A stretch of DNA of 64,000 nucleotides from Hyphococcus aureus (GTDB taxonomy: Bacteria > Pseudomonadota > Alphaproteobacteria > Caulobacterales > Parvularculaceae): contig NZ_JBHRSH010000002.1 of the NCBI RefSeq assembly GCF_042643165.1, positions 372,001 to 436,000 on the forward strand, in the 5' to 3' direction. Position numbers and translations under genes: made by a program. Below are positions 51,774 to 59,994 of this stretch, one piece after another. Below the pieces are notes generated by a model that made no database searches, was not told where the DNA came from, and worked only from the letters and a program-made list of their open reading frames with translations. Position 1 is the stretch's first letter, and every line of letters begins with the position of its first letter.

Positions 51774-51822
51774 TCTCGATCTCAGTTGGATCGCCGGCCT
51801 GTCTGTCTGTAGGTAGGGTCAT
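51616..51822 (-). CDS. Small ORF antisense to the HEPN 3' end
   Basis: 68 residues from the ATG at 51822; another ATG (51834) lies within the terminal repeat. The core EIEITPQMIKAGVEVFLIAS and VVEDVFRAMLKAA resembles a short conserved ORF class known near alphaproteobacterial insertion elements. No SD is visible. It overlaps the HEPN gene by 158 nt on the other strand, so one of them may be a shadow; the helical, low-bias sequence argues for a real product. Confidence 0.4.
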   Translation of the reverse strand: MTLPTDRQAGDPTEIEITPQMIKAGVEVFLIASLASEPLDAAQEVVEDVFRAMLKAATVSQSSAAQPS

Positions 51823-51827
51823 AGCTA

Positions 51828-51865
51828 TGTTCATTCAAGTATATAATCGCCATAGTTATCCACCA
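51828..51865 (-). repeat. Right terminal inverted repeat of the IS1595-like element
   Basis: Reverse complement of the left repeat with five mismatches. Read inward it also contains TTGAAT, then 17 bp to TACCTA, mirroring the transposase promoter. Confidence 0.88.
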
Positions 51866-51953
51866 CTTTACCGGCTGGCGTATGATGGGGCGGTTGAAAC
51901 ATTCGCCGCGCGCGTCAGCCAGATGCGCGCGCCGTCCGTAGAGGAAACACCCA

Positions 51954-52094
51954 ATGACCCGCCCGGAAGCAGAATCTTCCAAATGGCGCCAGACTCGTCT
52001 GAAAGCCGCGAAACATGCGGATCGAAACCGGCGGCGGGCGCGCCCAGAAAACGAGACTGCAGGGCGGGCTTTCGCACGCGGCGGCGCGCGTTAG
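51954..52094 (+). CDS. Possible 46-residue basic protein
   Basis: A short frame (MTRPEAESSKWRQTRLKAAK and on) rich in Arg, Ala and Lys, preceded by GAGGAA at 8 nt. It ends 8 nt before the CoxE-like start. No family is recognised, and basic low-complexity content means it could be chance. Confidence 0.3.
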   Translation: MTRPEAESSKWRQTRLKAAKHADRNRRRARPENETAGRAFARGGAR

Positions 52095-52102
52095 GATAGG
52101 CT

Positions 52103-53278
52103 ATGTTCGCCAAATTCTTCCATGAATTGAAATCCGCCGGCCTGCCCGTTTCCTTGAGGGAATATCTCACCTTGATGGAGGCCATGGACGCCGATCTCGC
52201 CAGCCGCAAGGTGGAGGATTTCTACTTCCTCTCGCGCGCGACGCTGGTGAAGGACGAGCGCAATCTCGACAAGTTCGACCGGGTCTTCGGGCATGTCTTC
52301 AAGGGACTTGAAACCGTGGGTGAGGATATCACCGCGGACATTCCCGAAGACTGGCTGCGCCTGATGACGGAGCGTTATTTCTCCGAAGAAGACATGAAGC
52401 AGATCGAGGCGCTTGGCGGCTGGGACAAGCTGATGGAGACGCTGAAAGAGCGCCTCGAAGAACAAAAGAAACGCCACGAGGGCGGATCGAAATGGATCGG
52501 AACAGGCGGCACCTCACCCTTCGGCTCCGGCGGTTATAATCCCGAAGGCGTCAGGATCGGCAATGAAGGCAAGCGCCAGGGCCGCGCCGTGAAGGTCTGG
52601 GAAAAACGCGACTATAAAAACCTCGACGACAATGTAGAGCTTGGCACGCGCAACATCAAAATGGCGCTCAGAAAACTGCGCCGTTTCGCCCGCGAAGGCG
52701 CGGCGGAGGAATTCGATCTCGACAGCACCATCGACGCGACAGCGCGCGCTGGCTATCTCGACATCAAGATGCGTCCCGAACGCCGCAACATGATCAAGGT
52801 GTTGTTGTTTTTTGACGTGGGCGGATCAATGGACCCGTTCATCAAAATCTGTGAAGAGATGTTCTCGGCCGCCCGCGCCGAGTTCAAGCACATGGAGTAT
52901 TTTTACTTCCACAACTGCCTTTACGATTATGTCTGGAAGGACAATCGCCGGCGCTGGACGGAGAAGATTCCAACCTGGGACATTCTCCATAAATATCCGC
53001 ATGACTATAAAGTGATTTTCATCGGCGACGCGTCTATGTCGCCCTATGAGGTCACGGTGCCCGGCGGATCTGTCGAATATTTCAATGATGAGGCTGGCGC
53101 GGTCTGGCTGAAACGCGTGACCGATATTTACGAGCGCGTGGTCTGGCTCAATCCGGTGCGCAAGGATAGCTGGGATTATGTGCCGTCTACAAAACTGTTA
53201 CGCGAATTGCTGGGTGAGCGCATGTATCCGCTGACGCTCGCCGGCATCGAAAAAGCCATGGCCGAGTTGAAACGGTAA
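52103..53278 (+). CDS. CoxE-like vWA domain protein
   Basis: 391 residues, with an N-terminal helical region and a C-terminal vWA domain. The MIDAS motif reads FFDVGGSMDPF (DxGxS), with the further sites YFYFHNCLYDY and VIFIGDASM. CoxE-type proteins act with a MoxR AAA ATPase in metal-centre or complex maturation. No MoxR gene is near, although they are usually adjacent. The IS1595-like element ends 237 bp upstream, which could explain the separation. Confidence 0.88.
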   Translation: MFAKFFHELKSAGLPVSLREYLTLMEAMDADLASRKVEDFYFLSRATLVKDERNLDKFDRVFGHVFKGLETVGEDITADIPEDWLRLMTERYFSEEDMKQIEALGGWDKLMETLKERLEEQKKRHEGGSKWIGTGGTSPFGSGGYNPEGVRIGNEGKRQGRAVKVWEKRDYKNLDDNVELGTRNIKMALRKLRRFAREGAAEEFDLDSTIDATARAGYLDIKMRPERRNMIKVLLFFDVGGSMDPFIKICEEMFSAARAEFKHMEYFYFHNCLYDYVWKDNRRRWTEKIPTWDILHKYPHDYKVIFIGDASMSPYEVTVPGGSVEYFNDEAGAVWLKRVTDIYERVVWLNPVRKDSWDYVPSTKLLRELLGERMYPLTLAGIEKAMAELKR

Positions 53279-53282
53279 AGCC

Positions 53283-53636
53283 TTAAATCGCCGCCGCCAG
53301 CCGGAACCGCTTGGCCTCGTCAATTGCATTGGACGCGAGCATGCGAAGGGAAACGAGCAGGGTTGCGCGCGCCTCCTGCTTGCCGGGCGCATTGCCGATC
53401 AGCGCTTCGGCCTCCTCGCAAGTCTTGCCCAGCCCCCATGCGCCGACGCCGCGCGCGGCGCCCTTCAGGGTGTGCGCCGTGTCTTTCCAGGCGTCATCGG
53501 TCTGGAAAACATCGAACTGATCCAACAACAAACTGACCTGCTCGGAAAAGATCTCGAGAATCTCGTCCCGCAGCATGTCATCGCCAGCGACGTATTTCTC
53601 CAGATGGTCGAAGTCAATCATACCGCCCGCAGTCAT
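53283..53636 (-). CDS. Histidine phosphotransfer (Hpt) protein
   Basis: 117 residues, one four-helix Hpt domain with the phosphorylation-site motif TAHTLKGAARGVGAW; the His is in AHTLKG. It would shuttle phosphate between hybrid kinases and response regulators, and the hybrid kinase at 14.2-16.9 kb lacks an Hpt domain. The ATG at 53636 is preferred; starts 15 nt downstream or 30 nt upstream are possible. It converges on the CoxE-like gene. Confidence 0.85.
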   Translation of the reverse strand: MTAGGMIDFDHLEKYVAGDDMLRDEILEIFSEQVSLLLDQFDVFQTDDAWKDTAHTLKGAARGVGAWGLGKTCEEAEALIGNAPGKQEARATLLVSLRMLASNAIDEAKRFRLAAAI

Positions 53637-53734
53637 GTTATGCTCACTCTTCACTGTTTCCAACATGACAGGAATGTAAGCAGCAATTGCTACAACGCGA
53701 TTAAAATTTTATACGTCATGTTTAACAGAACGTA

Positions 53735-53773
53735 AAAAAACGCCGCCAGCATAGAGGTTATGCTGGCGGCGTC
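53735..53773 (-). terminator. Rho-independent terminator of the acidic repeat gene
   Basis: A perfect 14-bp stem (53741-53754 with 53760-53773) and 5-nt loop are followed, on the minus strand, by seven T. It lies 54 bp beyond the stop of the acidic repeat gene. Confidence 0.92.
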
Positions 53774-53826
53774 TTCTCTGGCGTGTCACTTTGAAACATC
53801 TTCGCCTGACATCAGGCGATGGACGT

Positions 53827-54297
53827 TTATTGCTGCGGCTCTTCCTCGGCGGCTTCTTCGGCAGCCTCTTCAACGTCGTCAGCCGCCTCGTCCATTTCCT
53901 CGGCGGTTTCATCCGCCATCTCTTCCATTTCGTCGCCGGCGTCGTCCATCATTTCGCCAGCGTCCTCAGCGGCGCCTTCCATTGCGTCCATAGCGTCATC
54001 CGCCATTTCATCAGCAGCCTCCATGGCGTCGTCAGCCATTTCACCGGCTTCATCCATGGCTTCACCCATAGCCTCGCCCGTGTTTTCCATGGCTTCTCCG
54101 GTCGCCGCCGCAGCGTCGCCCGCCATATCGCCAGCAGCATCCGCTGCATCGCCCATGGCGTCAGCGGCGTCATCAGCCGCTTCCTCGATCGCGTCGCCAG
54201 CATCATTCATTGCATCCGGAGCGTCGCGCCCCATGAGCTGCGTCAATCCAATAATAACCGCCAGCGCAACCGCGATGACGAGAAGAATCCTGAGCAT
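53827..54297 (-). CDS. Membrane-anchored acidic Ala/Met repeat protein
   Basis: 156 residues. One N-terminal membrane segment (3-20) is followed by 130 residues made almost only of Ala, Asp, Glu, Met and Gly in irregular repeats such as GEAMGEAMDEAGEMADDAM. The sequence is strongly acidic and helical, probably an extended amphipathic helix outside the inner membrane. No family is recognised. Its own strong terminator supports expression. An LEA-like or divalent-metal buffering role is speculation. Confidence 0.75.
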   Translation of the reverse strand: MLRILLVIAVALAVIIGLTQLMGRDAPDAMNDAGDAIEEAADDAADAMGDAADAAGDMAGDAAAATGEAMENTGEAMGEAMDEAGEMADDAMEAADEMADDAMDAMEGAAEDAGEMMDDAGDEMEEMADETAEEMDEAADDVEEAAEEAAEEEPQQ

Positions 54298-54568
54298 GTT
54301 TAGCCCCTTCCTTGTGCGTTACTTCGCCCGATGTTTTTACTCTTGGGATGTACCCCCGCGCGCCCCGTCCTGTCTTTCCCAACTGACCATATTTCACGCG
54401 GTAAAAGGATTTTATCCCCAATCGGGAGCGCCGTAAATGCCGGGCCCCACCCCCGAGATTACGGATTTGACAATAAAACCGGGCGCTTGGACATTGCGCT
54501 GGCCTGACAGTCCCATAGAAAGCGGGGTTGCAGGCGCTAACGCGCCTTTCCGCCGGCCAGGAGACCAA

Positions 54569-56029
54569 ATGACCGAGACGACCGTTTTCCTGGGATTGAG
54601 TGACAAACCGGAAGCTCTATCCCTTAAATACGCCAATCGCCATGGCCTCATTTCCGGCGCGACCGGGACCGGCAAAACAGTCTCCTTACAGATCATCGCG
54701 GAGGGGCTGTCTGCGGCGGGCGTCCCGGTCTTCGTTGCGGATGTGAAAGGCGACCTTTCCGGTCTCGCCGAACCCGTCGAGATGAAGGATTTCCTGACCG
54801 CGCGCGCTGAAAAAATCGGCCTTGATCCTTATGAGCCGAAAGGCTTTCCGGTTTGCTTCTGGGATCTGTTCGGCAAGCAAGGCCACCCCATTCGCGCGAC
54901 AGTGTCAGAGATGGGGCCGCTCTTACTGGCGCGGCTTCTCGATCTCAACGCAACACAGGAAGGGGTTTTAACCCTCGCCTTTCGTCTCGCCGATGATGAG
55001 AAGCTGTTATTGCTTGATCTTAAGGATTTGCGGTCGCTGCTCGTTGATGTGGCTGAGCGCGCAAAAGAGCTTTCCGCGGAATATGGTCATGTCTCGCGCG
55101 CGTCGGTCGGCGCCATTCAGCGCCGACTTCTTGCGCTGGAAGAACAAGGCGCAGAAGAATTTTTTGGCGAACCAGCGCTCGATCTGATGGATTTTTTGCG
55201 CACCGATAACGAGGGCGCCGGAATCATCAACATTCTCGCCGCTGACAAATTGATGCAAACGCCGAAACTTTACGCAACGTTTTTGCTGTGGCTTCTTTCC
55301 GAACTTTTCGAGGAACTGCCGGAAATTGGTGATCCCGAAAAACCGAAACTTGTTTTCTTCTTTGACGAGGCGCATCTGCTTTTTGATGAGGCGCCAAAGG
55401 CGCTCCTTGAAAAAGTGGAACAGGTGGTGCGCCTGATCCGGTCAAAGGGCGTCGGCGTCTTTTTCGTGACGCAAAACCCGCTGGATGTGCCGGACAGCGT
55501 TTCAAGCCAGCTTGGCAACCGTGTGCAGCATGCGCTGCGCGCTTACACGCCCCGCGAACAACGCGTCGTCAAAGCCGCCGCCGACACGTTCCGGCCCAAT
55601 CCGGCTTTCGATACGCTCGACGTCATAACCCAGCTCGGCATCGGCGAGGCGCTTGTTTCAACGCTTGAAAGCAAAGGCGCGCCGGGCGTGGTGCAGCGCA
55701 CGCTGATCCGCCCTCCTTGCTCGCGCATGGGGCCGCTCACCGACGCAGAGCGAAAAACTGTTCTGCGCTATTCGGACATGGCCGACAAATATGACGAGAT
55801 GGTCGATCGTGAATCCGCCTATGAAATCCTGAAAGAACGCGCGGGGAAACGCGCCGAAGAGGAAGAAAAGGCGCGTGAGAAAGAAGCGAAGAAAAAGACC
55901 TCCAAACCAAAGACGACCCGGCGGCGCTCCAATCGTCAAACGGTGAGTGAGGCCGCCTTCAAAACCGCGGCGCGCACATTGGCGAGGGAGCTGGTGCGCG
56001 GCGTGCTCGGCAGCCTGAAACGGCGCTGA
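54569..56029 (+). CDS. YjgR/HerA-like ATPase (DUF853)
   Basis: 486 residues. Walker A is SGATGTGKT (29-37), and Walker B is LVFFFDEAHLLF. The segment RHGLISGATGTGKTVSLQII with DVKGDLSGLA and FVTQNPLDVP marks the DUF853/YjgR branch of the HerA-FtsK superfamily. The C-terminal tail is a Lys/Glu/Arg-rich coil. It may act on DNA, but its function is not established. The start at 54569 has AGGAGACC upstream. It overlaps none and leads to the CPBP gene 1 bp later. Confidence 0.9.
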   Translation: MTETTVFLGLSDKPEALSLKYANRHGLISGATGTGKTVSLQIIAEGLSAAGVPVFVADVKGDLSGLAEPVEMKDFLTARAEKIGLDPYEPKGFPVCFWDLFGKQGHPIRATVSEMGPLLLARLLDLNATQEGVLTLAFRLADDEKLLLLDLKDLRSLLVDVAERAKELSAEYGHVSRASVGAIQRRLLALEEQGAEEFFGEPALDLMDFLRTDNEGAGIINILAADKLMQTPKLYATFLLWLLSELFEELPEIGDPEKPKLVFFFDEAHLLFDEAPKALLEKVEQVVRLIRSKGVGVFFVTQNPLDVPDSVSSQLGNRVQHALRAYTPREQRVVKAAADTFRPNPAFDTLDVITQLGIGEALVSTLESKGAPGVVQRTLIRPPCSRMGPLTDAERKTVLRYSDMADKYDEMVDRESAYEILKERAGKRAEEEEKAREKEAKKKTSKPKTTRRRSNRQTVSEAAFKTAARTLARELVRGVLGSLKRR

Positions 56030-56030
56030 C

Positions 56031-56636
56031 ATGGCGGATGAAACGCCGCAGTCGGAAGAACGGACATTTTTGATTATCATCAGCGGCACGGCGCTGATGG
56101 GACTGGCCGCTATTGGTCTAAGCTTTGTTTTCAACACGCCGCTTGGGCCCCAGCTCACTTTGGACATCAATGCGGTGCTGATAGGGATTATCGCGACAAC
56201 GCCGCTCGCGGCTTTTTTATGGTGGTTTTCCAACACAACACTTGAACATTTCGCCGCTTTCCGGCGGTCTCAGATCAAGTTCTTTTCCGAAGTCGGTTTT
56301 ACATTCACCCCTCGCCGCATTGCGCTGATGGCGATTGCCGCCGGAATTTCAGAGGAACTTTTATTTCGCGGCGTTTTGCAGACATGGGGCGCGGCCTTCG
56401 CGCCAGAATTGCTCGTCATCATTGTGACAAACGCCTTGTTCGGCATGATGCATATGCGCACTGCGCTTTACGCCGTCATCGCCGGACTTGTGGGCATGTA
56501 TCTCGGCGTCCTTTATATGCTGACCGATAATCTTCTGGCGCCTATTGCGGCCCATGCGCTTTATGACGCTGTCGCGCTGGAATATACGCGCAGGGCCGTC
56601 TCCCACTACAATCTCGAAACCGGCGATGAAGCCTGA
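56031..56636 (+). CDS. CPBP-family intramembrane metalloprotease
   Basis: 201 residues with about six membrane helices. The three motifs of the family are SEELLFRG (E108, E109, R113), LFGMMH (F137 to H141) and AAHALYD (H175, D179). Related to Rce1 CAAX proteases; bacterial members often have immunity or processing roles, and substrates are unknown. It starts one base after the YjgR stop, so they are cotranscribed. Confidence 0.9.
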   Translation: MADETPQSEERTFLIIISGTALMGLAAIGLSFVFNTPLGPQLTLDINAVLIGIIATTPLAAFLWWFSNTTLEHFAAFRRSQIKFFSEVGFTFTPRRIALMAIAAGISEELLFRGVLQTWGAAFAPELLVIIVTNALFGMMHMRTALYAVIAGLVGMYLGVLYMLTDNLLAPIAAHALYDAVALEYTRRAVSHYNLETGDEA

Positions 56637-56654
56637 CACATTCATGGATACGCG

Positions 56655-57434
56655 CTAACTGCGCATTGCCAATTCAATCGGTTCTTCCGTCACTGGATAG
56701 CCCATATCATCGGGAATGGTGAGAAAGGCCGTGCCGTCCCGTTCGATGATGCGCGGCTCCACCAGACGAATGCTGCGTTCAGACGCAAACTGAAACACGT
56801 CCGCCGTTGAGGCGCTCACATTCAACAGCTCCACATTGCGCGAGGTCGGAAAAATCATTTTCCGTCTTCCCGCATCACGCTCGGCGAGCATGGCGCCCGG
56901 CGGCGCCCAGACCACTTCGGTCGCTTCGCCGCCATCGGGCTCTGCAATTTGCGAGGCTGGCGCCCGGGCTGCGAAAAACCATGTATCATAGCGCCTATGA
57001 CCGACGCCGGCAGGCGGGCGCCAGCGCGCGAAGAAATGCAGCGCATCAAGGGCGAGACGAAGTCCCTCACCCGCCGCCATTTCGAGAAACAGCGCATCGT
57101 CATTTTCAACGCGCGGACGCCAGGAGGCGAGTTTTAAAGCCTCATCGGCGCTGATCATGGCGCCGCCGCGCCGCGCCAGCAGCAAACCGGTTTCCTCAAA
57201 CGCCTCGCGAATAGCGGCTATCCTCGGCGCCAGTTGTTCTTGTAAAATATCGCCGCTGCCATCGCAGTGATCTTCCCATTGCGGCGCGTGATCGCCGGCA
57301 TCAATGCGCCCGCCCGGAAACACCATAGCGCCGCCGGCAAAAGCGATATTCGTGTGGCGCACCACCATGAGCGTTTCAAAGCGCGGCGCATCGCGCAGTA
57401 AAATTATTGTCGCGGCAGGGATCGCGTCACTCAT
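56655..57434 (-). CDS. Nudix hydrolase, NUDT19-like
   Basis: 259 residues. The Nudix box is split: FPGG (39-42) is followed by an insert of about 20 residues before IREAFEETGLLL (75-86), with E77, E80 and E81 as metal ligands. This split box recalls NUDT19/RP2-type CoA diphosphohydrolases. It should cleave nucleoside-diphosphate-linked substrates, possibly CoA. The start codon overlaps the end of the upstream membrane-protein gene, so translation is coupled. Confidence 0.87.
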   Translation of the reverse strand: MSDAIPAATIILLRDAPRFETLMVVRHTNIAFAGGAMVFPGGRIDAGDHAPQWEDHCDGSGDILQEQLAPRIAAIREAFEETGLLLARRGGAMISADEALKLASWRPRVENDDALFLEMAAGEGLRLALDALHFFARWRPPAGVGHRRYDTWFFAARAPASQIAEPDGGEATEVVWAPPGAMLAERDAGRRKMIFPTSRNVELLNVSASTADVFQFASERSIRLVEPRIIERDGTAFLTIPDDMGYPVTEEPIELAMRS

Positions 57435-57819
57435 CGAACAGGCCGCTCTTGCGGGTGATTGCGGGATATTCTTTTCTGGCGCCTGTTGCGCGTATCGCCG
57501 CATATCCGCCAAGACCTGTCGCCGCCACGGCGCCGGGCCATAACAGCCATGGCAACGGGTAGGAGGCCAGCGTGATGATAGCGGCGAGGAAAATCGCGGC
57601 GGCGCCAAGCATGCCCAGCGGGGCCCATCGCTTGCCGATCACAAGCGCCAGCACCCCCGCGACGAGTGCGCCGGCAAACCAGCCGGCCAGAAGCGAGACG
57701 CCATAAGGGGCCGCCCCCGGCGAGGCGCCCAGCAGCCCCGCCACGCCGCCCTCCACCATTTTCGCGGCCGTAAGCCCGGCGATAACAGCGACTATGACAG
57801 CGGCGAGCGATCTCAGCAT
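57427..57819 (-). CDS. Hypothetical membrane protein
   Basis: 130 residues with four membrane helices (about 3-22, 37-58, 64-85 and 90-109), Ala/Gly-rich, and a hydrophilic tail. No family recognised. AAAGG lies about 8 nt before the ATG at 57819. Its last codons overlap the Nudix start by 8 nt, indicating an operon. Confidence 0.7.
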   Translation of the reverse strand: MLRSLAAVIVAVIAGLTAAKMVEGGVAGLLGASPGAAPYGVSLLAGWFAGALVAGVLALVIGKRWAPLGMLGAAAIFLAAIITLASYPLPWLLWPGAVAATGLGGYAAIRATGARKEYPAITRKSGLFDE

Positions 57820-57909
57820 GGATAAACCCTTTCCTTCGCCTTTTACCCCGCTCCGCGAAATGGAAAACCCCAAATGGAAAACACCTGAAAACAGCGCTAT
57901 TCAGTCTTC

Positions 57910-59994
57910 ATGAGACCCGCCATTCTCAATCCCCTGTTTGCGGATATCACCGTCTTGACCGGCGTCGGCCCGAAAATCGCCGCGCTGATCACCCGCGCCG
58001 CCGGGCCGCGCATCGTCGACCTTCTGCTGACGCCGCCCACAGGCCTTGTTGATCGGACCTTCCAGCCAAAGGTCGCCGACGCGCCCGAAGGGCGCATTGT
58101 CACTCTCGAGATCACGGTTGACCGTCATGAAGCGCCGCCCAAGGGCCGGCGCCTTCCTTATAAAATTATCTGTTCCGACGAGACCGGATTTTTGACCCTC
58201 GTCTTTTTTCACGCGCGCGCGGATTATCTCATCAAGCAATTGCCGGAGGGCGCCCGCCGTCTCGTTTCCGGCAAGGTGGAGGATTTCAACGGCGCACGTC
58301 AGATGACGCATCCTGACTATATCGCCGACCCGGAAAAGCCGGGCGACATGCCGCTTCACGAAGCGGTCTATCCGCTCACCGCCGGATTATCAGCAGCGGT
58401 TATGCGCAAAGCGGCTGCGCAGGCGGTCGCGCGGGCGCCAGCCCTTGACGAATGGCAGGAGCCGAACTGGTTTGCAAAACATCACTGGAAAAACTGGAAA
58501 GACGCAATTGAGACGGTTCATGCGCCCTCGGCGCAGGAAGAATTGTCGCTGCTGTCGCCGGCGAGGCAACGCCTCGCCTATGATGAACTGCTCGCCAACC
58601 AACTTGCGCTTGCGCTCATTCGCAAGGCGCGCGTGAAAACCAAGGGTCGCGCCATCAAAGGCGACGGCAAACTCATCGCCATTGCAAAAAAGGCGCTGCC
58701 GTTTTCCCTTACCGGCGCACAGACGGAGGCCCTGAAAGAAATCTTCGCCGACATGCGCTCCAACGAACGCATGGTGCGGCTGCTTCAGGGCGATGTGGGC
58801 TCCGGCAAAACCATCGTCGCCTTTTTCGCCATGCTGGGCGCCATAGAGGCGGGCGCCCAGGCAGCGTTAATGGCCCCGACGGAAATTCTCGCGCGCCAGC
58901 ATATGGAATCTCTCAGCGAACTTGCCGCGGCGACAGGCGTTCGAATGGATATCCTCACCGGACGCGACAAGGGCGCGGCGCGAACCGAAAAACTCACCCG
59001 CCTGAAAAACGGTGAAATCGACATCATGATGGGAACCCATGCCCTGTTTCAGGAAGGCGTTGCATTCAAAGATCTGGCGCTCGCCGTAATTGATGAACAG
59101 CATCGCTTTGGTGTGCGCCAGCGCATCGCCCTCACCCAGAAAGGCCCCAAGCCTGACCTTCTCGTCATGACGGCGACGCCGATTCCCCGCACCCTGGCGC
59201 TCACCGCCTATGGCGATATGGAGCACAGCCGCATCACGGAAAAACCGCCGGGCCGTAAACCGGTTGATACCCGCGCCATTCCCATGAACCGGCTTGACGA
59301 AATGATCGCGGCTGTGAAGCGCGCCGCCGCTGAAGGCAATCAGGCTTATTGGGTCTGCCCGCTGGTCGAGGAATCCGACATCATCGACCTCACCGCCGCC
59401 GAAGAGCGTTTTGAGAGCCTGAAAGCGGTGCTCGGCGATCGCGTCGGGCTAGTTCACGGGCGCATGTCGGGACCGGATAAAGATGCCGTGATGGAAAAAT
59501 TCTATCGCGGCGACTTGTCAGTCTTGATTGCAACAACCGTGATCGAGGTTGGCGTCAACGCGCCCAACGCCACGATCATGATTATCGAACACGCCGAACG
59601 TTTCGGCCTGGCGCAACTTCACCAGCTGCGCGGGCGGGTCGGACGCGGCGACAAGCAATCAAGCTGCATCCTGCTCTACAAACCGCCGCTAGGCGAAACG
59701 GCGAAAGCGCGCCTGAAAGTGTTGCGCGACACAGAGGATGGATTCGTGATCGCGGAAGAGGATTTGCGCCTGCGCGGCGCGGGTGATTTTCTTGGTGCGG
59801 CCCAGTCCGGTTTTCCGCGCTTTCGCCTTGCTGACATCGCCGTTCATGGCGAACTACTCGCAGCCGCCCGGGACGACGCAACAATGATCATTGACCGCGA
59901 CCCCGAGCTCAGAACGCCGCGGGGCGAAGCGCTGCGCACCCTGCTCTATCTCTTCAGCCGCGATGACGCAGTGAAACTGCTCAGCGCCGGTTAG
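57910..59994 (+). CDS. recG: ATP-dependent DNA helicase RecG
   Basis: 694 residues, the family's usual length. The N-terminal wedge/OB region (about 60-150) is followed by the helicase core: Walker A LLQGDVGSGKT, the DEQHRFG box, TATPIPRT and the C-terminal QLRGRVGRG motif VI. RecG reverses stalled forks and resolves branched DNA. It is transcribed alone, and its end overlaps the convergent DUF502 gene by 4 nt. Confidence 0.96.
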   Translation: MRPAILNPLFADITVLTGVGPKIAALITRAAGPRIVDLLLTPPTGLVDRTFQPKVADAPEGRIVTLEITVDRHEAPPKGRRLPYKIICSDETGFLTLVFFHARADYLIKQLPEGARRLVSGKVEDFNGARQMTHPDYIADPEKPGDMPLHEAVYPLTAGLSAAVMRKAAAQAVARAPALDEWQEPNWFAKHHWKNWKDAIETVHAPSAQEELSLLSPARQRLAYDELLANQLALALIRKARVKTKGRAIKGDGKLIAIAKKALPFSLTGAQTEALKEIFADMRSNERMVRLLQGDVGSGKTIVAFFAMLGAIEAGAQAALMAPTEILARQHMESLSELAAATGVRMDILTGRDKGAARTEKLTRLKNGEIDIMMGTHALFQEGVAFKDLALAVIDEQHRFGVRQRIALTQKGPKPDLLVMTATPIPRTLALTAYGDMEHSRITEKPPGRKPVDTRAIPMNRLDEMIAAVKRAAAEGNQAYWVCPLVEESDIIDLTAAEERFESLKAVLGDRVGLVHGRMSGPDKDAVMEKFYRGDLSVLIATTVIEVGVNAPNATIMIIEHAERFGLAQLHQLRGRVGRGDKQSSCILLYKPPLGETAKARLKVLRDTEDGFVIAEEDLRLRGAGDFLGAAQSGFPRFRLADIAVHGELLAAARDDATMIIDRDPELRTPRGEALRTLLYLFSRDDAVKLLSAG

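Larger units (their letters stand above)
49419..51865. mobile_element. IS1595-family element with passenger genes
   Basis: 38-bp terminal inverted repeats (49419-49456 and 51828-51865 reversed) match at 33 of 38 positions. Both start TGGTG and share ATTATATACTTG. The unit is 2447 bp, and the transposase fills only its first half. The rest carries a zinc-ribbon protein, a HEPN-like protein and small antisense ORFs. Passenger genes are known in some IS1595 subgroups. I could not find an 8-bp target duplication, so the insertion is old, rearranged, or its exact ends are slightly different. Confidence 0.9.
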
